A stretch of DNA of 64,000 nucleotides from Prochlorococcus marinus XMU1410 (GCF_017696085.1 NZ_JAAORH010000001.1:496001-560000), one strand, 5' to 3'. Numbered from the stretch's first letter, positions 8,111 through 17,713 are shown. Numbers and translations are program-made. The notes: a model not told the origin generated them from the sequence alone.

Positions 8111-8749
8111 ATGTTTACTATAGCTTTACCAAAAGGAGCTCTGCTAAAAGATTCAATTTCAACTTTTAAAAAAGCTGGGTTAGATTTCTCTGATGCGTTG
8201 GACGAAAATAATAGATCATTGACCTTTGAATCAAATTGCAAAAGGGCTAAAGCACTACTTGTAAGAAATGGAGACGTTCCTGTTTATGTAAGTTATGGTC
8301 AGGCTGATTTGGGTATTGTTGGTTATGACGTTTTACGAGAATCTGAATTAAAAGTCGCAAAGTTATTAGATTTAGGCTTTGGGGGTTGTCATATGTCGTT
8401 GGCGGTTAAGAAAAATAGTAATTATTCAAAACCAACTGATCTTCCAGCAAATTGTAAAGTAGCAAGTAAATTTATAAAAACAGCAAGATCTTATTTTGAA
8501 GAATTAAATATTCCTGTAGAAATAGTTCATTTAACAGGATCTGTAGAGCTTGGTCCTATTACAGGTATGGCAGAGGCAATAGTTGATTTGGTCGCAACCG
8601 GAAAGACTCTTAAAGAGAATGGTTTAATTAAGATAGATAATCTTTTTTACTCAACTGCAAGACTTATTGGAAATCCTTTATCGATGAGGTTAGATGATAA
8701 TCATCTCAGAGATACGATTTTATCAATAGAATCAACTAATGCTTTATAG
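8111..8749 (+). CDS. hisG: ATP phosphoribosyltransferase, short form
   Basis: Catalyses the first step of histidine biosynthesis, joining ATP and PRPP. At 212 aa this is the short form, lacking the C-terminal regulatory domain, and in known systems it needs HisZ as a partner; hisZ is not in this window. Visible blocks are [11 protein letters not shown] at the start, [14 protein letters not shown], and the PRPP-binding loop at [15 protein letters not shown]. It is the first gene of a probable run with the ABC exporter (12-base gap) and the GNAT gene. Another his gene, hisIE, is at 23.4 kb, so the pathway is scattered. Confidence 0.95.
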   Translation: MFTIALPKGALLKDSISTFKKAGLDFSDALDENNRSLTFESNCKRAKALLVRNGDVPVYVSYGQADLGIVGYDVLRESELKVAKLLDLGFGGCHMSLAVKKNSNYSKPTDLPANCKVASKFIKTARSYFEELNIPVEIVHLTGSVELGPITGMAEAIVDLVATGKTLKENGLIKIDNLFYSTARLIGNPLSMRLDDNHLRDTILSIESTNAL

Positions 8750-8761
8750 AAGATTAGCTAA

Positions 8762-10558
8762 ATGTTTTTTAAAGATTTTAGAAGGATTAAAAAGTTAGGT
8801 AAATATTTAACTAAAGATAAAAAAACAATTTATTTAATCTTAATAGTTTTGCTACCTGTCTCTTTCTCTGGAGCTATTCAGCCATTATTGGTAGGCCAAG
8901 CAATTACTATTCTTAAAAACGAAAGTACAGATGTTTGGCTAAGTAAAACTTTTTTTGGGCAGTCAATAAATGCCATAATCTTAACTTTATTCATAACTGT
9001 CCTATTTAGATTGGTTCTGCAAGGATACCAAACTTACAATATCCAAGCAGTGGGCCAACGTTTGACTGCAAGAATAAGAAGAGAACTTTTTGATCATTCA
9101 ATATCTTTATCTCTTAATTATCACGATAAAATGCCTGTAGGGAAATTACTAACGAGACTAACAAATGATGTTGATGCTTTAGCAGAGGTTTTTGGTAGTG
9201 GGGCAGTTGGAGTCATTGCTGACTTCGTCAGTCTGATAGTAATTTCCTTGACAATGCTGTCAATTGATAGAGGACTTGCGATTTTATTGCTTTTGACTCA
9301 AATCCCAGTTTCATATTTCATTATTTGGCTTCAAAAACGTTACAGAAGAGCCAATTATCAAGTTAGGGAAGAATTGTCTCAACTTAACTCTGATTTTCAA
9401 GAGAATCTTCAAGGTTTAGAAGTTGTTCAGATGTTCAGAAGAGAGGCTTTCAATAGCAAGAAATTTTCGAATACTGGAGTTGCTTATAAGAAAGCAGTAA
9501 ATGGAACAATATTTTATGACAGTAGTATTTCAGCATTTATAGAATGGATTTCTCTTGCCGCAGTTTCTTTGGTTTTGGCAGTTGGAGGATATCTTGTTAC
9601 TTCTGGAAATATTGGTTTAGGAACATTAACAACTTTTATCTTATATTCCCAAAGACTTTTTGAACCTTTAAGGCAGCTTGCAGAAAGATTTACTCAGATA
9701 CAGGGAGGTTTAACAGCTGTAGAAAGAATAAATGAATTATTGGATGAAGAAATACAGATTAAGGACTCAACTTCCGCGAAATATTTTTTAGAAAATACTA
9801 AAAATTTAAATAAGAAATTTAAGGGCAAAATTGAGTTCAAGAATGTAAATTTTTTCTATAACGAAGGAGAGCATATCATAAAAAATTTATCTTTCATTAT
9901 CAATCCAGGAGAGCATGTGGCTTTTGTAGGGCCAACTGGTTCAGGTAAAACTACCATAATTAGACTATTGTGTAGATTATATGAACCTCAATCAGGCCAG
10001 ATATTAATTGATGATATAGATATAGGAGATATTCCTATTGCAACACTTAGAAATATGTTGGGAGTGGTTTTGCAAGATACCTTTATCTTTAGTGGAAATG
10101 TCGCAGAAAATTTGAAACTAAATTCGAATTTAGACAATCTTGAACTAGAAAATCTTTGTAACGAATTAGGTCTAGATAATTTGTTGAAAAAATTACCACA
10201 AGGTTTGAACACCTTACTTAGAGAAAGAGGGGGGAATCTTTCTTCTGGAGAGAGACAACTTCTTTCAGTAGCTCGAGTAGCGATTAGAGATCCTATTGTT
10301 TTAATAATGGACGAAGCTACAGCGTTTATGGATCCGTCTACAGAGGCTACTTTGCAGAAAGATCTTGAGAGAATTCTGTCAAAAAGAACAGCATTAGTAA
10401 TAGCTCATAGATTAGCAACTATTGAAAGTTCTGATAAGATATTAGTCTTAAAAGGTGGAACATTAGTTGAAGAGGGAACACATAGTGAATTGAGACTGAA
10501 AAAGGGTTTATATTTTCAGCTTTCTGAGCTTCAACAAAAAGGATTTGCGAATTTTTAA
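8762..10558 (+). CDS. ABC transporter, fused permease and ATPase (exporter type)
   Basis: A half-transporter of the MsbA/multidrug type, 598 aa, expected to work as a homodimer in a membrane. Six hydrophobic segments occupy about residues 20-310, with the first near residues 22-42. The nucleotide-binding domain has Walker A GPTGSGKT at 390-397, the signature LSSGE at 493-497, Walker B VLIMDEA at 513-519 and an H-loop in VIAHRLAT. The substrate cannot be read from the sequence; lipid or peptide are possibilities. Its TAA overlaps the ATG of the next gene by one base, so the GNAT protein is translationally coupled. Confidence 0.92.
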   Translation: MFFKDFRRIKKLGKYLTKDKKTIYLILIVLLPVSFSGAIQPLLVGQAITILKNESTDVWLSKTFFGQSINAIILTLFITVLFRLVLQGYQTYNIQAVGQRLTARIRRELFDHSISLSLNYHDKMPVGKLLTRLTNDVDALAEVFGSGAVGVIADFVSLIVISLTMLSIDRGLAILLLLTQIPVSYFIIWLQKRYRRANYQVREELSQLNSDFQENLQGLEVVQMFRREAFNSKKFSNTGVAYKKAVNGTIFYDSSISAFIEWISLAAVSLVLAVGGYLVTSGNIGLGTLTTFILYSQRLFEPLRQLAERFTQIQGGLTAVERINELLDEEIQIKDSTSAKYFLENTKNLNKKFKGKIEFKNVNFFYNEGEHIIKNLSFIINPGEHVAFVGPTGSGKTTIIRLLCRLYEPQSGQILIDDIDIGDIPIATLRNMLGVVLQDTFIFSGNVAENLKLNSNLDNLELENLCNELGLDNLLKKLPQGLNTLLRERGGNLSSGERQLLSVARVAIRDPIVLIMDEATAFMDPSTEATLQKDLERILSKRTALVIAHRLATIESSDKILVLKGGTLVEEGTHSELRLKKGLYFQLSELQQKGFANF

Positions 10559-11088
10559 TGATTTTCAGGAACCAAGGATCGTTAATAAAAAAATCAAACA
10601 GCTTATCAAGAGATGAGCTGATAAATCTTTATGGTTTAAATTCTTACGAGTTCACTCAAACAAATAAAGAATCAATATTTGTATGTAGTAAAAATAAAGA
10701 TTTAGATCTTATAGAATTAGATCAACTTTTGCAAACTGTTGGTTGGAGTAGAAGACCTATAAGAAGAGTGAAAAGAGCTTTGGATTTCAGTATTTTGGTG
10801 GTTGGGTTATGGCTTCATGATGATAAATTCCCAAGATTAGTTGGATTCGCAAGATGCACTGGCGATGGAATTTTAGAAGCAACAGTTTGGGACGTGGCTA
10901 TTAACCCTGTCTATCAAGGGCTTGGATTGGGGAAAGAGTTAATGAAATATATCCTAAAAGAATTAAAAAATATTGGAATTTCCAAAGTAACCCTTTTTGC
11001 TGATGCTGAAGTGGTTTCGTTTTACAAAAAACAAGGTTGGATATTAGAACCAAGAGGCTCTAAATGCGCTTTCTGGTATGCAAATTAA
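10558..11088 (+). CDS. GNAT family N-acetyltransferase
   Basis: A 176-aa acetyl-CoA-dependent transferase. The first ~60 residues are a non-catalytic extension. The GNAT core follows, with the pyrophosphate-binding loop QGLGLGKEL at residues 120-128, after the beta-4 strand TVWDVAINPVY, and the closing VSFYKKQGW strand. The acceptor is unknown. It overlaps the ABC transporter stop by one base (TAATG), and its own stop overlaps the convergent glycosyltransferase gene by four bases. Similar cyanobacterial and plastid GNAT proteins exist, some of which acetylate protein lysines or N-termini. Confidence 0.88.
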   Translation: MIFRNQGSLIKKSNSLSRDELINLYGLNSYEFTQTNKESIFVCSKNKDLDLIELDQLLQTVGWSRRPIRRVKRALDFSILVVGLWLHDDKFPRLVGFARCTGDGILEATVWDVAINPVYQGLGLGKELMKYILKELKNIGISKVTLFADAEVVSFYKKQGWILEPRGSKCAFWYAN

Positions 11089-11771
11089 TCATTTTTATAG
11101 TAGTCAGAATATATAGATTCTAATGATTCGCCTTTTAACCATCTTCTTCTCAATTGCCAGTTCTTAATTGCTTGGAGGAAAATATTAGTTCTTTCCCATT
11201 TTCTTGAACTTATCAAAATATTTGAATTTAATTGTTTTAAATCTTTTTTATTCTTTAATCTCCTTAAAAAATCTACATCTTCCATCAAAGGTATCTTTCT
11301 AAAACCATTATTCTTAAAGTAGTTAGACCTATGTATTATTAAACCTTGATCACCATACGGTTGTTTAAAATATTTACTTCTAAAATTTACAAGAATTTCG
11401 AGGACTCTATAAATTATCTTTTTGTTATTTATTTTAAATTTAAAATAGTAAATAAAATTCTTGTTTTCCTTTAATAATGAATATGTTTTTCTAAACCAAT
11501 CATGAGCTAATTTTGTGTCTGCATGCAAAAAAATAAGCCATTCTCCTTTTGAATTTTTAGCTCCTATATCTAATTGTAAACCCCGATTCCTTTCTTGAGC
11601 TATAAATACTTTTGCTCCATAAATACTTGCTATATCAACAGTTTTATCTCTACTTCCACAATCAACAATTATAATTTCTCCCTCTTTCTGAATACTTGAT
11701 AAGTCTGAAAGCAATAATGGCAAATTTTTAGCTTCATTAATAGTTGGAATGATAATTGAGAATTTAGACAA
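11085..11771 (-). CDS. Family 2 glycosyltransferase, TIGR04283-like (arsenosugar-associated)
   Basis: A 228-aa GT-A fold glycosyltransferase. It opens FSIIIPTINEAKNLPLLLSDL and has the nucleotide-sugar segment VDCGSRDKTVD and the DxD equivalent in FLHADTKL. It keeps the family block PYGDQGLIIHRSNYF and PLMEDVDFLRRL. These patterns match the TIGR04283 group, which is named for its association with arsenosugar biosynthesis; the actual substrate here is not proved. It sits 5 bases downstream of the DUF2064-type partner gene, an arrangement that recurs in cyanobacteria. Its stop overlaps the GNAT gene by four bases. Confidence 0.85.
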   Translation of the reverse strand: MSKFSIIIPTINEAKNLPLLLSDLSSIQKEGEIIIVDCGSRDKTVDIASIYGAKVFIAQERNRGLQLDIGAKNSKGEWLIFLHADTKLAHDWFRKTYSLLKENKNFIYYFKFKINNKKIIYRVLEILVNFRSKYFKQPYGDQGLIIHRSNYFKNNGFRKIPLMEDVDFLRRLKNKKDLKQLNSNILISSRKWERTNIFLQAIKNWQLRRRWLKGESLESIYSDYYKND

Positions 11772-11776
11772 GTCGA

Positions 11777-12412
11777 TTACTTTCTATTTTCAATATCAAT
11801 AATTGTATCTATATCTATTTTTTTATCTAAAAACTTATATTTCAATTTTGTAAAAGCAAAATTATCAATTGTTTTTTGAAGAACATTTTCTGTACCCCAC
11901 TTAATATTTATAAAAGGTAAATACATATGTGAAGACATTATTTTTTCTGATAAACCAATAAGCCAATATCCTCCATCATTAGATGGTCCTAAAACAAGAT
12001 CATTGTGTTGAAGAAACTTTAGAGTATTCAATAAATCTTGATGGCATAAATCTGGAAGGTCAGTACCAATAAAAATAATATTTTTGATCTTTTCTTTAGT
12101 ACAAAATTTTTTGTTGATAATTATTTGCCTTTTCATTTTTTCTCCCAAGCAGCCTTTACCCTGTAAATTAAATTTTTTGATGCCTAATTCTCTAGACCAT
12201 CTTCTACAATTCCTTACCCCCAAACCAGATATAGCAATAGAAATATCAATTTGTTTAGTTTCCTGGAGAAATTTTGCGACTGAAATAGTGTGTTTGGTCA
12301 TCACACTTTGTACCTTTGCAGAATTAATTTTACCTATATCTTTTGATAATCTTGTTTTGCATCTTCCAAAACCATGCCATTTTGCCATGATAACAAGTAA
12401 TGCTTTATCCAA
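11777..12412 (-). CDS. TIGR04282-like glycosyltransferase (DUF2064)
   Basis: A 211-aa nucleotidyl/glycosyltransferase-like protein of the DUF2064 family. The motif GFGRCKTRL near residue 15 is the family's variant of the nucleotide-binding loop, and the GTDLPDLCHQDL and LGPSNDGGYWLIGL blocks are conserved. The start is probably a TTG, since the first beta strand (ALLVIMAKW) would be cut by using the ATG at codon 9. No Shine-Dalgarno is visible. It is the promoter-proximal member of the pair with the GT2 gene and lies divergent from dnaA across 170 bases. Confidence 0.83.
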   Translation of the reverse strand: MDKALLVIMAKWHGFGRCKTRLSKDIGKINSAKVQSVMTKHTISVAKFLQETKQIDISIAISGLGVRNCRRWSRELGIKKFNLQGKGCLGEKMKRQIIINKKFCTKEKIKNIIFIGTDLPDLCHQDLLNTLKFLQHNDLVLGPSNDGGYWLIGLSEKIMSSHMYLPFINIKWGTENVLQKTIDNFAFTKLKYKFLDKKIDIDTIIDIENRK

Positions 12413-12554
12413 TATTTTAGTGATATTTAAGATAATTATATGCCTCTAAAAAAAATATAAAATTTATCTTGATATATTTAGTTGATGCTTTGTTAAATAA
12501 TCTTAAATTTGTCGTGATCTTGTGATTTGATAATGGCCAATTATTAAATTCCAA

Positions 12555-12571
12555 CTAGATTAATAATCTAG
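12555..12571 (+). promoter_or_regulatory. Dyad in the dnaA leader
   Basis: CTAGATTA and TAATCTAG form 8-bp arms around a single A, ending 11 bases before the dnaA start codon. The position fits an operator or a leader structure for dnaA. No DnaA box matching TTWTNCACA is visible in this gap. Confidence 0.4.
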
Positions 12572-12582
12572 AGAATAAAACT

Positions 12583-13977
12583 TTGCAAGCAACTAATCCT
12601 ATTTGGGCGGAAGTTCAACAATCACTCCAAAAAACATTAAGTAAGCCTTCATTTGAGACATGGATAAGGCCTGCTAAATTTAACTGTTTTGAAAATGGCG
12701 TATTGACCTTAATCGCTCCAAATACATTTTCCAGTGATTGGTTAAGAAAGAATTATTGTGAAACTATTGAAAAAGCTGCAAAAGCAATCTGCGGCCATGA
12801 TGTAAAAGTGGTTTTTAAATCTGAAACAAATTCCGTTAGCGATTTAATAAATGAAGAGAAACCTAAAGAACAGAATGTTAATTATAAAACAAGATCTTTT
12901 TCTAGTAAGAACCAAAATAATTCTTCAAAAAATCAATTCAAAAATCCTAATGGTTTAAATTTACGCTACGTATTTAAAAGATTTGTAGTAGGTCCAAATA
13001 GTAGGTTGGCTCATGCCGCAGCTTTAGCCGTTGCCGAATCTCCCGGGAGAGAATTTAATCCATTATTTATTTGTGGTGGAGTAGGTCTTGGTAAGACTCA
13101 TTTAATGCAAGCAATAGGTCATTATCGAGTAGAAATAGATCCAGAAGCAAAAGTTAAATATGTATCCACAGAGACTTTTACCAATGATGTTATTAGTGGT
13201 ATTCGGAGAGATGGAATGACAGCTATTCGAGATAAATATAGAAATGTGGATTTAATTTTAATTGACGATATACAGTTCTTAGAAGGCAAAGAGTATACAC
13301 AGGAAGAATTCTTTCATACTTTTAACGCTCTTCACGAATCAGGAAGTCAAATAGTTATTGCAAGTGATAGGCCTCCAAATCAATTGTCGGGAATTCAAGA
13401 GAGATTAATTTCTAGGTTCTCAATGGGTATGACTGCTGATATACAACCACCTGACCTTGAGACGAGGACAGCTATCCTTCAAAAAAAGGCGGAACTAGAA
13501 AGGATGAGTCTTCCAAGAGATTTAATTCAATTTATAGCAGGAAGATTCACTTCGAATATTCGAGAATTGGAAGGAGCATTTACTAGAGCTGTTGCATTTG
13601 CATCAATAACAGGCTTGCCAATGACAGTCCAATCAATTGCTCCAATGCTTGATCCTAATAGCGTTGGTGTAGTTGTTACCCCAAAACAAGTTATTAATAA
13701 AGTGTCAGATTTCTTTAAAGTTTCTACTGATGAATTGATTAGTTCCAGTAGGAGGAAACCAGTAAGTCAAGCTAGGCAAATAGGCATGTATCTTATGCGA
13801 CATGGAACGGATTTAAGCCTACCAAGAATTGGAGATGAGTTTGGAGGAAAAGACCACACAACAGTTATGTATGCTATAGAACAAGTTGAAAAAAAATTGT
13901 CTATTGATCCTAACATTGCAAGTCAAGTTCAAAAAATAAGAGATTTACTTCAAATAGATTCAAGAAAAAATTTATAG
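12583..13977 (+). CDS. dnaA: Chromosomal replication initiator DnaA
   Basis: Binds DnaA boxes and opens the origin, 464 aa. Domain I occupies about residues 1-80 ([14 protein letters not shown]), followed by a polar Asn/Lys-rich linker to about residue 125. The AAA+ domain has Walker A GGVGLGKT at 165-172 and Walker B LILIDD at 224-229. The domain IV signature GGKDHTTV is near residue 425. The start is a TTG, fixed by the conserved [11 protein letters not shown] opening. No origin features are evident beside it, which fits cyanobacteria, where dnaA is often away from oriC. Confidence 0.97.
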   Translation: MQATNPIWAEVQQSLQKTLSKPSFETWIRPAKFNCFENGVLTLIAPNTFSSDWLRKNYCETIEKAAKAICGHDVKVVFKSETNSVSDLINEEKPKEQNVNYKTRSFSSKNQNNSSKNQFKNPNGLNLRYVFKRFVVGPNSRLAHAAALAVAESPGREFNPLFICGGVGLGKTHLMQAIGHYRVEIDPEAKVKYVSTETFTNDVISGIRRDGMTAIRDKYRNVDLILIDDIQFLEGKEYTQEEFFHTFNALHESGSQIVIASDRPPNQLSGIQERLISRFSMGMTADIQPPDLETRTAILQKKAELERMSLPRDLIQFIAGRFTSNIRELEGAFTRAVAFASITGLPMTVQSIAPMLDPNSVGVVVTPKQVINKVSDFFKVSTDELISSSRRKPVSQARQIGMYLMRHGTDLSLPRIGDEFGGKDHTTVMYAIEQVEKKLSIDPNIASQVQKIRDLLQIDSRKNL

Positions 13978-13985
13978 TTTTACTG

Positions 13986-15215
13986 TTAAATAGAAATAAA
14001 ATTTCTAGGATCTTGATCATATCTATGCCTGCAAGGTATCTTATCTATTTTATTAATATCACTAAGAGATTCAATTTTATTTAATGATTGCCTTAATAAC
14101 CTTGCTGAAATAATTGGCATATCTCTTGGAACTGAGATTCTATTTTTTAAGTATCTTAGAGAGTTGCCTGAAAGTTTTTTAGGGATTAATACTTCACCTG
14201 TGATCATATGGGTCAAAGCTGATCTCAATGATTCCTCAAAGGATTCTTTATTGTATGGGTTTACTTTTAGTAAATTGTCTTTATGCTTTATGACTCTTTT
14301 GAGAGCGATTTTTGCGAAATATTTTGAATCATAATTTTTATTTAATTCATAATTACCTAGACCCTCCCCAGTATCAATTAGCTTAGAGAAAGTAATCTGT
14401 TTTTCATTGCTTTCTTTATAACATCCTCCCATTTGTGGGGGTAAATCATGAGAGTGAGTATGAAAATCTCCTTGAGTGCCTCTATAAGCACTTGTCCCTT
14501 CAAAAAGAGTAAGCCAGTTAGCTATATGAGGGTAATTAGATCTTAAATTAAACCCTTTATAATAAATTAGTGATGCATTCATTCTCTCCATATAGGGAAT
14601 AAAAATTATATCTCCAACACCAGGCTCCATATCACCCGTATTAGATACTGATGGATCAATAAACCCTGAGTTTGATCTACTTAAGATTTCATCTAGTTTA
14701 GAAATCGATTCTTTAAATCTTTTTTTTCTAAAAGAGTTATCTATAAAATTTAAGCTTTCTCGGCAGAGCCAATTACACCAGGATCTGAAAATTTCTCTTT
14801 CTAATTCTCGAATTTTGAAAAGGTGACTAGATGTTATAAAAGATCCAAGTGCTCCAAATTCATTTTCTAAAAAAGCTATGATATCGTCGCTTTCAGTTAT
14901 AACTTGACCTTTAAATTCAATTGCAGGTAGTTTCCCTGATCTAACTTTTTCAAGGAACCAACTTTCTTTTTGACCGTAGCAAAACATATTTATTTTTTTG
15001 ACTCTGTATGGAATTTTCTTAAATTCGAGCCATAACCATATCTTCTGACAGTAAGGACACCAAGAATGCCTATCCCTATAGAGGGTAACTAATAAATCAT
15101 TTTCACTATGCCCAAATAATCTTAAATTTGCGTAGGAATTATTTATACCATGGACTCTATCATGATCTTCAACTTCAAATTTATTTAAATCATCCCATGA
15201 CAAAATCTCATTCAT
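13986..15215 (-). CDS. Glutathione S-transferase family protein, long form
   Basis: A 409-aa protein with a thioredoxin-like GST N-domain carrying the CPYC redox motif at residues 53-56 (RHSWCPYCQKIWLWLEF), then the GST SGKLPAIEFKGQVITESDDI segment and a helical C-domain. It is roughly twice a standard GST in length. The last ~170 residues (from HSHDLPPQMGGCYKE) are an extension that I do not recognise outside cyanobacteria. Two cysteines in CPYC point to glutaredoxin-like thiol transfer rather than simple conjugation. It is divergent from glutathione reductase across 36 bases, which supports a glutathione-linked role. Confidence 0.85.
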   Translation of the reverse strand: MNEILSWDDLNKFEVEDHDRVHGINNSYANLRLFGHSENDLLVTLYRDRHSWCPYCQKIWLWLEFKKIPYRVKKINMFCYGQKESWFLEKVRSGKLPAIEFKGQVITESDDIIAFLENEFGALGSFITSSHLFKIRELEREIFRSWCNWLCRESLNFIDNSFRKKRFKESISKLDEILSRSNSGFIDPSVSNTGDMEPGVGDIIFIPYMERMNASLIYYKGFNLRSNYPHIANWLTLFEGTSAYRGTQGDFHTHSHDLPPQMGGCYKESNEKQITFSKLIDTGEGLGNYELNKNYDSKYFAKIALKRVIKHKDNLLKVNPYNKESFEESLRSALTHMITGEVLIPKKLSGNSLRYLKNRISVPRDMPIISARLLRQSLNKIESLSDINKIDKIPCRHRYDQDPRNFISI

Positions 15216-15243
15216 TATTTGAATTAAAGCTATAAACTAACGT

Positions 15244-15249
15244 TATAAT
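15244..15249 (+). promoter_or_regulatory. Candidate -10 box of gor
   Basis: A consensus TATAAT lies 17 bases upstream of the TTG at 15267. If it is used, transcription would begin near 15256, inside the longer version of the gene, and would favour the TTG at 15267 as start. No good -35 box is seen. Confidence 0.35.
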
Positions 15250-15251
15250 AA

Positions 15252-16631
15252 TTGATTAAAAAGGTCTTGGAATTTGAATTTGATTTAATTGTTGTTGGCG
15301 CTGGATCTGGAGGACTCGCCGCGGCTAAACGTGCGGCTAGTTATGGAGCAAAAGTCGCAATCATAGAAGTAAATCAAATAGGAGGAACTTGTGTGATAAG
15401 GGGATGTGTTCCTAAAAAATTGATGGTTTATGCCGCTAAAAGTAAAAAAAATATTGATTTTTCTGAAGGATATGGATTAAAAAATGAAGGGATTAATTTT
15501 GAGTCAAATGTTTTATTGAAGAATGTTAGAGAGGAGGTTTCTAGATTAAGTAATTTACATAGAAATTCTTTAAAGAAATTGAATATAACTGTTTTTGAAG
15601 GCTTAGGAAGATTTACGACTCAAAATGAATTAGAAATTATTTGTCCAAAAACGAAGAAAATTAAAAATAAAATCAGTTCAAAAAAAATTCTTATTTCAGT
15701 TGGAGGTAAACCAAAGAAATTAAGGATTCCTGGAGTAGATTTGGCATGGACTAGTGATGATATTTTTGAATTAGAAAAGTTTCCCAAATCAATATTAATA
15801 GTAGGAGGCGGATATATTGCTTGTGAATTTGCTTCTATTTTCAGAAATTTAGGTACTGAAGTAACCCAATTAATCAGAGGTCAACATTTACTTAATGGTT
15901 TTGATGAGGATCTTTCTTCATGCTTAGAGGAGTCACCTACTTTTTCTGAAATCAATATAATCTCAAATACTCAACTAAAGTCTATCAACAGAGTAAATGG
16001 AAATCTGGAATCTACCCTAGACTCAGGGGATAAACTCCTAACTAATAATATCCTTATTGCTACAGGAAGAGAACCAAATCTTCTGCCTTTAAATTTAGAT
16101 TTTTTAAATCTAAAAATGGATGGCCAATATTTAGATGTTGATGAACTTAATCAAACAAGCAATGCAAATATTTTTGCAGTTGGCGATATAATAAATAAAC
16201 CAAACTTAACTCCTGTAGCAATAGAACAAGGGAGAGTTTTTTCGGATAATTTTTTTAACGATCAAAAAAGAAAAGTAAATTATGAATATATCCCTAAGGC
16301 CGTTTTTACTATTCCTGAAATTTCAACAGTTGGCTTAAGTGAGAAAAGAGCTAAAGAGATTTACTCTGAAAAAAATATAAAAATTTTCAAATGCAAATTT
16401 ACCCCTATGTCTAATACCTTTAAAAAGAATAAATCAAAATGTATGTTGAAGATTGTAGTTCACAAGCTAACTGACAAAGTCTTGGGATGTCATATGTTTG
16501 GAGAAACATCATCTGAGATTATTCAAATGGTATCAATTTCATTAAATGCAGGGATAACAAAAAAAGACTTTGATATTACTATGGCTTTGCACCCAACCAT
16601 CTCAGAAGAATTCGTAACTATGTACGGATAA
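15252..16631 (+). CDS. gor: Glutathione reductase
   Basis: NADPH-dependent flavoenzyme that regenerates reduced glutathione, 459 aa as drawn. The FAD-binding GAGSGG is near residues 16-21, the redox-active disulfide Cys47 and Cys52 is in GGTCVIRGCVPKK, the second Rossmann motif is GGGYIACE, the FAD motif ends VGDI, and the catalytic HPT motif is near the C-terminus (ALHPTISEE). The drawn start is TTG at 15252. TTG at 15267, giving MEFEFDLIVVG, matches homologues and a possible TATAAT just upstream, so the protein may be five residues shorter. It is divergent from the GST-like gene. Confidence 0.94.
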   Translation: MIKKVLEFEFDLIVVGAGSGGLAAAKRAASYGAKVAIIEVNQIGGTCVIRGCVPKKLMVYAAKSKKNIDFSEGYGLKNEGINFESNVLLKNVREEVSRLSNLHRNSLKKLNITVFEGLGRFTTQNELEIICPKTKKIKNKISSKKILISVGGKPKKLRIPGVDLAWTSDDIFELEKFPKSILIVGGGYIACEFASIFRNLGTEVTQLIRGQHLLNGFDEDLSSCLEESPTFSEINIISNTQLKSINRVNGNLESTLDSGDKLLTNNILIATGREPNLLPLNLDFLNLKMDGQYLDVDELNQTSNANIFAVGDIINKPNLTPVAIEQGRVFSDNFFNDQKRKVNYEYIPKAVFTIPEISTVGLSEKRAKEIYSEKNIKIFKCKFTPMSNTFKKNKSKCMLKIVVHKLTDKVLGCHMFGETSSEIIQMVSISLNAGITKKDFDITMALHPTISEEFVTMYG

Positions 16632-16633
16632 AA

Positions 16634-17713
16634 TTATGAATTAGAAAATTTTAATTTTTCTTGAAAAATGAGAAACACTATAAGTAGAGCAAAGTAAATA
16701 AATAAACCTATCCTCAATTCAGAAAGAAAGTTAAATCCATTTAGGAAAAGTATCTTATCGATAATGTAAAAAATATAAAGATTAAGCAAAATAAATCCTT
16801 CAATTCGGGTGATTTTCCCTTTGCTCCAGAAAATCGGCAAGCATGCGAAGGTAGTTAAAACCATAAAAGGTAAGTCAACTTTTATTAGACTTTGTTCAAT
16901 TACTAAACCTTTAAATCCTGAAAAAATACTGCAACTTCCAAGGATTAGAAGTTGATTGAGCAAATTGCTTCCTATTACATTCCCAATCGCAAGATCTGTT
17001 TTGCCTTTAAATGCAGCAATTATTGAGGCTACTAATTCTGGTAAAGATGTCCCAGTGGAGACGATAGTTAAACCAATAACAATTTCATTTACACCCAAAA
17101 GATTAGCAAGCGTTTGAGAACCATTTACTAAAATATTTGAACCAAAGCTTAAAAGAAATATTCCCAATATTAACTTTAGTAAAATATTAAGCTTTCCTTT
17201 GTAATTATCTTTTAATTCTTCTATCTCAGGTTCAGCATCTTTTGTCTCCTCTCCTTTCTCATTAATAGTATTGATTTCCCATATTGTATTTAAAATTAAA
17301 CAAAATATTAGAAATACCCCTGCTTGCAATGTTAATAAGCCTGTTGATGACATAGCCCAAACTCCACAAGAAATTGCCATTAAAAGAGGCACATCTCTTC
17401 TGACTATTCTGCTTTTTACCTTAAGAGGTGTTATCAAAGAGCTTATACCCAAAACAACGAGAACATTAAAAATATTACTTCCAATTACATTGCTTGCCGC
17501 AAGCGAATCGCTGCCTTTTAAAACTGAACTTAAACTTACCAACAACTCAGGAGCGCTTGTTCCAAGAGAAACAACTGTTAAACCAATTACTATTTGAGGT
17601 ATTCTTAAAATTAAAGATAAAAATATGGCTCCTTGAATAAAGAACTCTCCTCCAGCAAAAAGTAGAACTATGCCTAAAACTATTTCTATTATTGGAAATA
17701 AAAAATCATTCAT
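16634..17713 (-). CDS. Calcium/sodium antiporter, CaCA family
   Basis: Membrane cation exchanger of 359 aa with about ten hydrophobic segments. The two inverted alpha-repeats that form the ion site are plain: GLTVVSLGTSAPELLVSL in the N-terminal half and GLTIVSTGTSLPELVASI in the C-terminal half, each followed by the GNVIGSN-type helix. A charged cytoplasmic loop (NEKGEETKDAEPEIEELKD) separates the halves. The family exports Ca2+ in exchange for Na+ or K+. The stop is 2 bases from the convergent gor stop, and the gene is divergent from pyrC. Confidence 0.92.
   Translation of the reverse strand: MNDFLFPIIEIVLGIVLLFAGGEFFIQGAIFLSLILRIPQIVIGLTVVSLGTSAPELLVSLSSVLKGSDSLAASNVIGSNIFNVLVVLGISSLITPLKVKSRIVRRDVPLLMAISCGVWAMSSTGLLTLQAGVFLIFCLILNTIWEINTINEKGEETKDAEPEIEELKDNYKGKLNILLKLILGIFLLSFGSNILVNGSQTLANLLGVNEIVIGLTIVSTGTSLPELVASIIAAFKGKTDLAIGNVIGSNLLNQLLILGSCSIFSGFKGLVIEQSLIKVDLPFMVLTTFACLPIFWSKGKITRIEGFILLNLYIFYIIDKILFLNGFNFLSELRIGLFIYFALLIVFLIFQEKLKFSNS

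Noticed and set aside
8071-8241. Extension of gloB by 57 codons upstream
   Set aside because: The added residues do not match glyoxalase II and run antisense through the start of hisG. The ATG at 8068-8070 gives the standard length.
12413-12582. Replication origin next to dnaA
   Set aside because: No cluster of DnaA boxes or AT-rich repeats is visible in this 170-base gap, and cyanobacterial dnaA is often far from oriC.
17271-17597. Plus-strand frame inside the calcium antiporter gene
   Set aside because: It is a shadow of a conserved membrane protein and shows no independent features.
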